DNA of 5,147 nt from contig JAPKDE010000187.1 of NCBI GenBank assembly GCA_028822675.1, forward strand, positions 1-5,147, written 5' to 3'. The notes under the pieces were generated by a model, which worked only from the letters and a program-made list of their open reading frames with translations, had not been told where the DNA came from and made no database searches. The position numbers and the translations under genes are program-made. The stretch comes from Dehalococcoidia bacterium. GTDB taxonomy: Bacteria; Chloroflexota; Dehalococcoidia; UBA3495. Shown one piece after another: positions 1 to 4,126 of the stretch (positions within the stretch are counted from its first letter, which is position 1; every line of letters starts with the position of its first letter).

Positions 1-103
1 CATATGCCATAGGGGCACTATTCATGGAGAGTCCACCGAGAGCTACCGTTGCACCGTCAGGGATGCTTTCGACCGCCTCTTCGATGCTTACCCGTTTGTC
101 CAC
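1..103 (-). CDS. CoA-transferase subunit A, N-terminal part (cut by window edge)
   Basis: Only the first 34 codons lie in the window; the gene runs off the left edge. Reading the minus strand from a GTG at 103-101 gives MDKRVSIEEAVESIPDGATV followed by ALGGLSMNSAPMAY. This matches the start of the alpha (A) subunit of family I CoA-transferases, such as the glutaconate or 3-oxoacid CoA-transferase types. The signature is an aliphatic helix, then a P-D-G-A-T-V-A-L-G-G-type turn, then P-M-A. These enzymes move CoA between an acyl-CoA and a free carboxylate, normally as an A/B heteromer, so a B subunit is expected just beyond the edge. The GTG is preceded by a purine-rich GGGAAAG (112-118) with an 8-nt spacer. 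No better start is seen upstream in frame before a TTG at 161-163. It is transcribed divergently from the selenoprotein unit. The family call rests on a short stretch, and the specific substrate is unknown. Confidence 0.72.
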   Translation of the reverse strand, partial: MDKRVSIEEAVESIPDGATVALGGLSMNSAPMAY

Positions 104-181
104 TCTGACGTCTTTCCCTAGGCCTAACCGAGACTGGCTTCCCTGATCGGAACCGACGTCCAACTGAGTGAACGACTCTCA

Positions 182-200
182 GACCTGAACGGAACAGGTC
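182..200. repeat. GACCTG / CAGGTC inverted repeat
   Basis: A perfect 6-base inverted repeat, GACCTG at 182-187 and CAGGTC at 195-200, has a 7-base spacer. The same half-site recurs as TGACCTG at 279-285 and 294-300, just before the 315 start codon. It may be a second regulator's binding sites, but six-base repeats also arise by chance. Confidence 0.3.
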
Positions 201-218
201 CCACAAGGTTAAAGCCTG

Positions 219-248
219 AGGATACTGATCAACCAACCGGTTGGTCAA
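219..248 (-). promoter_or_regulatory. Candidate sigma70-like promoter for the CoA-transferase gene
   Basis: On the minus strand a TTGACC (-35, bases 248-243) is followed after 18 bases by TATCCT (-10, bases 224-219). This fits the TTGACA / TAnnnT pattern well. Transcription would begin near base 212, leaving a leader of roughly 110 nt before the GTG at 103. The palindrome at 232-245 sits in the spacer and touches the -35, a placement typical of repression. No equally good plus-strand promoter was found; weak candidates such as an AATGAT at 247-252 are not convincing. Confidence 0.4.
232..245. promoter_or_regulatory. Perfect 14-base palindrome, probable TetR-type operator
   Basis: ACCAACCGGTTGGT is its own reverse complement, and TCAA follows directly on the right. 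Palindromes of this length centred on CCGG are typical operators for TetR-family repressors, particularly in actinobacteria and in acyl-CoA metabolism loci. It lies 69 bases before the ATG at 315 and overlaps the candidate minus-strand -35, so one regulator could control both divergent units. No regulator gene is in the window, so the family assignment is inference. Confidence 0.55.
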
Positions 249-314
249 TGATTGTTCAAAAGGTGTTACGGTTGGAAATGACCTGTTTGGCACTGACCTG
301 AGGAACCTCGAACT

Positions 315-1388
315 ATGGCCGAACAACTCAACCTGTCCAGCACCGAAGCTGTTGAGTACTTCTTCGATCGCGGATGGACAGACGGCCTCCCCGTAGTCCC
401 ACCAACGCCGGATCTGGTCGAGAAGTTTCTTGGTGTCGTCGACCTGGCACCCGACGCCGTGATCGGCTCTGTCCCTGAACGGGACCGCCATCTAACCGCC
501 GAGAAAGCAGCCATCAACAGTGTGATGGCTGGATGCAAGCCTGAATACTTCCCGCTGGTGGTAGCCGCACTCGAAGCGATCCTTGATCCTGAGTTCAATG
601 CACATGCGGTGATGAGTTCGACCGGTGGAGCAGCGTTGTGCCTCATAGTCAGTGGCCCACTCGTGAAAGAACATGGATTCTTCCATCTCAACAACGCTCT
701 CGGGAGCGGAAACCGAGCAAATGCTTCGATCGGACGGGCAGTTCGTCTAGTGGCCATGAACGTCTTTGGCGCACAGACCGGGGTGATGGATGCTTCGTCG
801 ATTGGACACCCGGGCAAATACTCGATGGTCTTGGCCGAAACACCACCGCCCACGGGGTGGCCAACGTTTGCTGAAGAGCTGGGCGCCCCCGCAGACTCGA
901 CTTCGGTCACGGTCATAGCAGCAGAAGGACCTCGCCAGATCGCCAACCACCTCAACCCAGACCCCAAAGGGTGGCTTCTCACGATCGCCTCGGCAATGCG
1001 TTGTCCCGCCACATTCACCGTCGGAAAGGGAGCCCAGGTCGTGGTCGTACTCGGTTACGAAGCTCGCCAATCATTAGCCCGCGACGGCTGGTCAAAAGAT
1101 GAGATTCGCTCGTTCCTAGCTGAGCACAGCCGGATCTCTGCTGAAGAGCTCGAAGCTGCTGGGGTCCTTCTTGAACTGGATAGCGCCCACGACATGGTTC
1201 CGGAGGAAGATGGCCTGCTGCCCAGCGTTTCAAGCCCGGATGACATATTTCTGATTACAGCGGGAGGTGCGGGAGCGGGATGGTCCGCCTATATGCCCGC
1301 ATGGGCGCCAATACGGCACTCCAGAGCCACAAGTAGGCTGGTAACCAAGTCTGGACACTCAGAAATCATCGGAGGCAAAGATGTCTAG
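315..1388 (+). CDS. UGSC-associated protein, partner of the downstream selenoprotein
   Basis: This 357-aa soluble protein has no signal peptide or membrane segment. It belongs to an uncharacterised family that I recognise from its association with UGSC selenoprotein domains. Landmarks are W-T-D-G-L-P-V-V-P-P-T at residues 21-31, M-A-G-C-K-P-E-Y-F-P at 71-80, A-N-A-S-I-G-R-A-V-R-L at 135-145, G-H-P-G-K-Y-S at 164-170, D-G-W-S-K-D-E-I-R at 257-265, and a C-terminal A-G-G-A-G-A-G-W-S-A-Y-M-P-A-W at 316-330. The ATG at 315 has a GAGGAA Shine-Dalgarno at 300-305 with a 9-nt spacer, and the family motif begins near residue 21 as expected. The stop codon overlaps the next gene by 8 bases, so the two are translationally coupled and probably form one complex or enzyme. 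Cys74 and Cys230 are the only cysteines. The reaction is unknown; a thiol or selenol redox role is an inference from the partner. Confidence 0.78.
   Translation: MAEQLNLSSTEAVEYFFDRGWTDGLPVVPPTPDLVEKFLGVVDLAPDAVIGSVPERDRHLTAEKAAINSVMAGCKPEYFPLVVAALEAILDPEFNAHAVMSSTGGAALCLIVSGPLVKEHGFFHLNNALGSGNRANASIGRAVRLVAMNVFGAQTGVMDASSIGHPGKYSMVLAETPPPTGWPTFAEELGAPADSTSVTVIAAEGPRQIANHLNPDPKGWLLTIASAMRCPATFTVGKGAQVVVVLGYEARQSLARDGWSKDEIRSFLAEHSRISAEELEAAGVLLELDSAHDMVPEEDGLLPSVSSPDDIFLITAGGAGAGWSAYMPAWAPIRHSRATSRLVTKSGHSEIIGGKDV
1371..1375 (+). promoter_or_regulatory. Shine-Dalgarno site for the selenoprotein gene
   Basis: GGAGG at 1371-1375, with a 5-nt spacer to the ATG at 1381, lies inside the end of the upstream gene. 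It supports 1381 as the true start and an independent reinitiation site on the same mRNA. Confidence 0.7.
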
Positions 1389-1923
1389 TTGCGAGATATC
1401 GATCGTTCTGCGGCCGGATTACGAGGATGGTCCGGTAGAGAACTTTGTTCCTGCACGAAGATCAGTTCCTACAGAACCTTTCACGCTCACGATCATCGAC
1501 AATGGGAAGCCCAAGGCGAAACAACTCCTCCGCGAATTGGCCTCTCTTCTGGAGGACCGGTTTCCAGTAGCCAATGTTGAACTTGTTTCAAAACCATCAG
1601 CAGGTAAACCGCTTGAAGCCGATGTCGCTCAGTCAGTTGCGGCCCGGTCAAGAATGGTCATCACCGGTCTGGGTGATTGAGGTGCGTGCACCGCGTGCAG
1701 TTTGCACGATGCGATCCAAATGGAGCGTCTTGGGGTTCCGGTCTCGCTCCTTATCACCGAACCATTCCAAGAGATAGTCAACTCTGTATGCCCGACCCTG
1801 GGAGCAGAAAGTTATCCCACGGCCGTACTCCCCCACCCCGTCTCTGCCCTAGGGCAGCCGGAACTCGCGGTCTTGGCAAAATCTGTCGTTGACCTTGTAT
1901 CAAGCCAGCTGGTGGGTAGCTAA
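1381..1923 (+). CDS. UGSC-family selenoprotein with in-frame TGA read as selenocysteine
   Basis: The frame runs from ATG 1381 to TAA 1921-1923 and is interrupted only by TGA at 1678-1680. Read through, it gives 180 residues. Both halves are family sequence. Before the TGA are L-T-I-I-D-N-G-K-P-K-A (residues 35-45), V-S-K-P-S-A-G-K-P and V-I-T-G-L-G-D. After it are G-A-C-T-A-C-S-L-H-D-A-I, then L-G-V-P-V, then T-E-P-F and V-L-P-H-P. In UGSC-family proteins the motif G-x-G-D-[U/C]-G-S-C sits exactly here, so residue 100 is the expected Sec. The motif here is U-G-A-C, with further Cys106 and His109. A stem-loop follows the UGA. Conventional gene callers would split it into a 99-aa ORF and a spurious TTG-started one at 1702. 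The fold and reaction are unknown; a redox selenol/thiol centre (Sec100-Cys103) is likely. Translation as Sec needs SelA/SelB/SelC, which are not in the window. A decayed gene is less likely because conservation continues after the TGA. Confidence 0.83.
1678..1680 (+). other. Selenocysteine codon (recoded UGA)
   Basis: This TGA is in frame 99 codons after ATG 1381 and is preceded by G-L-G-D and followed by G-A-C-T-A-C. It occupies the first position of the family's U/C-G-S-C motif. The downstream family sequence continues in the same frame, without any indel, to a TAA at 1921. Confidence 0.82.
1681..1717 (+). promoter_or_regulatory. Candidate bacterial SECIS stem-loop
   Basis: Immediately 3' of the UGA, CGTGCA (1694-1699) pairs perfectly with TGCACG (1703-1708) around a GUU apical loop (1700-1702). 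The loop begins with G and lies 19 nt after the UGA. The stem can extend with G1693-U1710 and C1692-G1711 past a bulged A1709, and a weaker lower stem may pair 1681-1686 with 1712-1717. Known bacterial SECIS elements have a short stem, a G at the start of the apical loop and a comparable distance from the UGA. A competing hairpin, GGTG-CGTG-CACC, exists at 1681-1692, and the direct repeat CGTGCA at 1685-1690 offers alternative pairing. The pairings were derived by hand, with no folding energies computed. Confidence 0.55.
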
Positions 1924-1937
1924 GAAGTCCCTCGAGG

Positions 1938-3140
1938 TCAACCGAAGTTTTCTTCGTGCGCCCAGATTTTTGAGCTATCGACCGTTTCGAAGTCTGGCGA
2001 TCCAAGAAGAGCAAGCGTTCGGTCGATCTCGTCGGAGAAAACCTCAAGCATTCTTTCGACACCTTCTTGGCCTCCGACCGCTAATCCCCAAAACCATGGA
2101 CGACCAACGAAAACGGCGTTTGCTCCCAGTGCTTTGGCCTTGACCACATCGCTTCCACGCCTAATGCCGCCATCCATAAACACCTCGGCGCGACCTCCGA
2201 CTGCGTCCACAACGTGAGTCAGGGCGTCGATCGACGCTGGGCAGCTATCAAGTTGTCGACCGCCGTGGTTGGAGACGATGATTCCATCCGCTCCCCGCTG
2301 TAAGGCCTCTTTCGCGTCTTCGGCAGTCAGGATTCCCTTAACAATAAGAGGACCTTTCCAGATCCCACGCAGCCAAACGAGTTCGTCCCAGGTTGCAGCA
2401 GAGTTGCTGAGTTCTCGATCCACATAGGAGGCGATGCTTTCTTTCCCTCTGGGATCTATAGACCTGACAAGGGATCCGAATGTCAGCTCCGGACCCTTTG
2501 CCAAGTGTGCGAGCCACCGGGGCCTTCGTAGTACATCTAGGACGCTTCCGGGTCGAATACGCGGTGGGATGGCCATGCCATTCCGGACATCTCGGACCCG
2601 CTTACCCACAACGGGAACGTCAACTGTAAGAACTAGCGCTTCGTAGCGAGATTCTTCAGCCCGCTTGACCAATTCGCTAATGACCTCACGACTCTTCCAG
2701 AGGTACACCTGAAACCACAACCGGCCAGTCGTCACAGCCGATATCTCTTCCAACGAATAACTCGAAGCTGTCGAAACAACAAAGACGGTCCCAGCACTTT
2801 CCGCTGCCCTAGCTGCTGCGAGTTCACCATCCCTGTGAACCAAGCTTGCGAGGCCAGCCGGAGAAAGCATCACAGGGATTTGAAGCGGTTGCCCGAAGAC
2901 ATCTGTCGTGACCGACCGATCAGAGACATCCTTCAAAAAGCGTGGAGCCCACTCGATCTGACGGAAAGCAGAAAGATTTTTCTGCACTGTGATTTCACAG
3001 TCTGAGCCGCCGGCGACAAAATCGGAAACGATGCGAGGCAACTTTCGATTGGCGGATCGCTCGAAATCATCAACCGATGCGAGTGCTTTCAACCCTCGTG
3101 GCCGCAGGTCCAACATCCTGGCAAGAACACCTAGCTTCAT
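1938..3140 (-). CDS. FMN-dependent 2-hydroxyacid oxidase/dehydrogenase (LldD/glycolate oxidase family)
   Basis: At 400 aa it has full family length. It oxidises an L-2-hydroxy acid to the 2-oxo acid using FMN. Family landmarks in order are: substrate-loop segment S-D-F-V-A-G-G at residues 39-45; FMN-binding S-P-A-G at 93-96; F-Q-V-Y at 143-146 (Gln144, Tyr146); L-T-V-D at 171-174; Arg181; I-V-K-G with Lys268; S-N-H-G-G-R-Q-L-D at 290-298 with catalytic base His292 and substrate-binding Arg295; D-G-G-I-R-R-G at 323-329; G-R-P at 346-348. The segment R-R-P-R-W-L around 205-210 resembles the LldD-type loop. The position equal to Tyr24 of spinach glycolate oxidase is Phe41. The ATG has a good GAGGTGA Shine-Dalgarno (3147-3153, 6-nt spacer) and overlaps the preceding gene by ATGA, so it is the third gene of the minus-strand operon. 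Whether O2 or an electron carrier is the acceptor cannot be told. Confidence 0.93.
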   Translation of the reverse strand: MKLGVLARMLDLRPRGLKALASVDDFERSANRKLPRIVSDFVAGGSDCEITVQKNLSAFRQIEWAPRFLKDVSDRSVTTDVFGQPLQIPVMLSPAGLASLVHRDGELAAARAAESAGTVFVVSTASSYSLEEISAVTTGRLWFQVYLWKSREVISELVKRAEESRYEALVLTVDVPVVGKRVRDVRNGMAIPPRIRPGSVLDVLRRPRWLAHLAKGPELTFGSLVRSIDPRGKESIASYVDRELSNSAATWDELVWLRGIWKGPLIVKGILTAEDAKEALQRGADGIIVSNHGGRQLDSCPASIDALTHVVDAVGGRAEVFMDGGIRRGSDVVKAKALGANAVFVGRPWFWGLAVGGQEGVERMLEVFSDEIDRTLALLGSPDFETVDSSKIWAHEENFG

Positions 3141-4126
3141 AACGCATCACCTCGGATAGTCGCATCAACCGCTGCAAGGAGTCTGGTGACATTTTCGACA
3201 AGTGGCACATCGATGCCATGCTCATGGGCCCTAGATACGACGTCCGCAAACACTGCATCTACCTCAAGCGGACGCTGCCGGTCGATTGCCTGCAGTATCG
3301 AAACTCGAACGTTGGTCGCGCCCGACTCTGCCATTTCTTTGCCAATTCCTTCTAGGCGTCTCATCGCTTCGTCATCAGATAAAGACAACAGGCTGGCCAC
3401 CCCGAGGGGCCCCGGGAGATCAACTAGCTCTGCACCATCTACGACCGCCACCGATGCTGCTTCTCGGACAAGTTCAAGAAATACCGCACGACTGTCTGGC
3501 TGGAGAAAGACCCTGTGGTAGTCCTGACGGGTGAGGCCAACAACCCCCATAGCCGCAACAGCAAGAACAGCTTTCGACCACTGAACAGATCTGATGTCCG
3601 ACGCGACCACGACTTCCAGTCCCGTCGAAAGAGTCTCACCTATCTTCTCTGCGGAGCTTTCATTACTGGCTGGCAAGTCACCGAGATAAGTAGCTCCACC
3701 AAAGGTGTGCCATATTTCCCCAGGGTTCGACATTGTCGCACCGACCATGGAAGCCGCGCCGACCGCACTGCCTCCATAGCGCTTCGCTAGCTCCGCTGCC
3801 TGGCCGACTCCGTTCTGCAAGGAAAATGCGAATGCCGGGTGTCCGGGCCAATTGTCGAGAAGTTCGTGAGTGTCAAAAGACTTAGAGGCAAGAACCAAGA
3901 GATCCACATCACCGACAAGGCCTGGATCCGATACAGCACGAATGGGCACTGACATCTGCGAGGCGCCAGCAGAGAAGACCTGCAGTCCGTTGGCTTCTAT
4001 TTCTCTGGCATGCGATTCACGAGCGACCAGCGTGACGTCAAGACCGGCGCGGGCCATCCAGGCGCCGTAGAGCGAACCGAGGGCACCTGCACCTAAAACG
4101 GCTACCGAGTTAATCTGTGTTCCCAC
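3137..4126 (-). CDS. Ketopantoate reductase (ApbA/PanE) family oxidoreductase
   Basis: At 329 aa it is slightly longer than E. coli PanE (303 aa). The N-terminal Rossmann fold starts V-A-V-L-G-A-G-A-L-G-S-L-Y-G (residues 8-21), with G12-x-G14-x-x-G17 binding NAD(P) and R36 near the phosphate position. K82-S-F-D-T and Q-N-G-V-G (104-108) are family landmarks. The C-terminal helical domain has W-S-K with Lys185, the equivalent of the general acid Lys176, and S276 plus Glu288 in L-E-V-D-A matching the PanE Glu256 region. The Asn four residues after the catalytic Lys in E. coli is Ala189 here, so a substrate other than ketopantoate is possible. I leave the symbol empty for this reason. The start is GTG at 4126-4124 with GGAGA (4136-4140) 9 nt upstream. 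It overlaps the ligase gene by 25 bases and the oxidase gene by 4, so it is translationally coupled in the operon. Confidence 0.87.
   Translation of the reverse strand: MGTQINSVAVLGAGALGSLYGAWMARAGLDVTLVARESHAREIEANGLQVFSAGASQMSVPIRAVSDPGLVGDVDLLVLASKSFDTHELLDNWPGHPAFAFSLQNGVGQAAELAKRYGGSAVGAASMVGATMSNPGEIWHTFGGATYLGDLPASNESSAEKIGETLSTGLEVVVASDIRSVQWSKAVLAVAAMGVVGLTRQDYHRVFLQPDSRAVFLELVREAASVAVVDGAELVDLPGPLGVASLLSLSDDEAMRRLEGIGKEMAESGATNVRVSILQAIDRQRPLEVDAVFADVVSRAHEHGIDVPLVENVTRLLAAVDATIRGDAL
3147..3153 (-). promoter_or_regulatory. Shine-Dalgarno site fixing the hydroxyacid oxidase start
   Basis: On the minus strand GAGGTGA lies 6 nt before the ATG at 3140-3138, inside the end of the reductase gene. 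It supports this start over the internal Met9. Confidence 0.65.

Larger units (their letters stand above)
104..314. promoter_or_regulatory. Divergent intergenic control region
   Basis: This stretch of 211 bases separates the divergent CoA-transferase and UGSC-family genes. An open frame on the minus strand crosses it but does not resemble a protein. It holds a 14-base palindrome (232-245), a candidate minus-strand promoter (219-248), a GACCTG/CAGGTC inverted repeat (182-200) and two TGACCTG direct repeats (279-300). A single bidirectional control region for both genes is an inference from this layout. Confidence 0.6.

Noticed and set aside
57..491. 144-codon minus-strand ORF crossing the intergenic region
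   Set aside because: It overlaps the CoA-transferase start in another frame and the 357-aa gene in antisense, and the sequence is not protein-like.
266..1018. 250-codon minus-strand ORF opposite the 357-aa gene
   Set aside because: Its composition is low-complexity and rich in S, A, R and T, with no recognisable family. It is antisense to a clear gene with a good ribosome site.
1381..1680. 99-aa protein ending at the TGA as a complete gene, or the pair as a pseudogene
   Set aside because: Conserved family sequence continues in frame with no indel, and the TGA lies exactly at the known Sec/Cys position. A nonsense-mutated pseudogene would not be expected to place its stop there.
1702..1923. 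Stand-alone 73-codon ORF with a TTG start
   Set aside because: It is the C-terminal part of the selenoprotein, in the same frame as 1381. It lacks its own Shine-Dalgarno site and would begin inside the family motif region.
1943..1956. CGAAG-TTTT-CTTCG hairpin as a terminator between the convergent units
   Set aside because: The 5-bp stem is AT-rich and has no following U-run. It lies inside the last codons of the oxidase gene, so it is not a convincing terminator.
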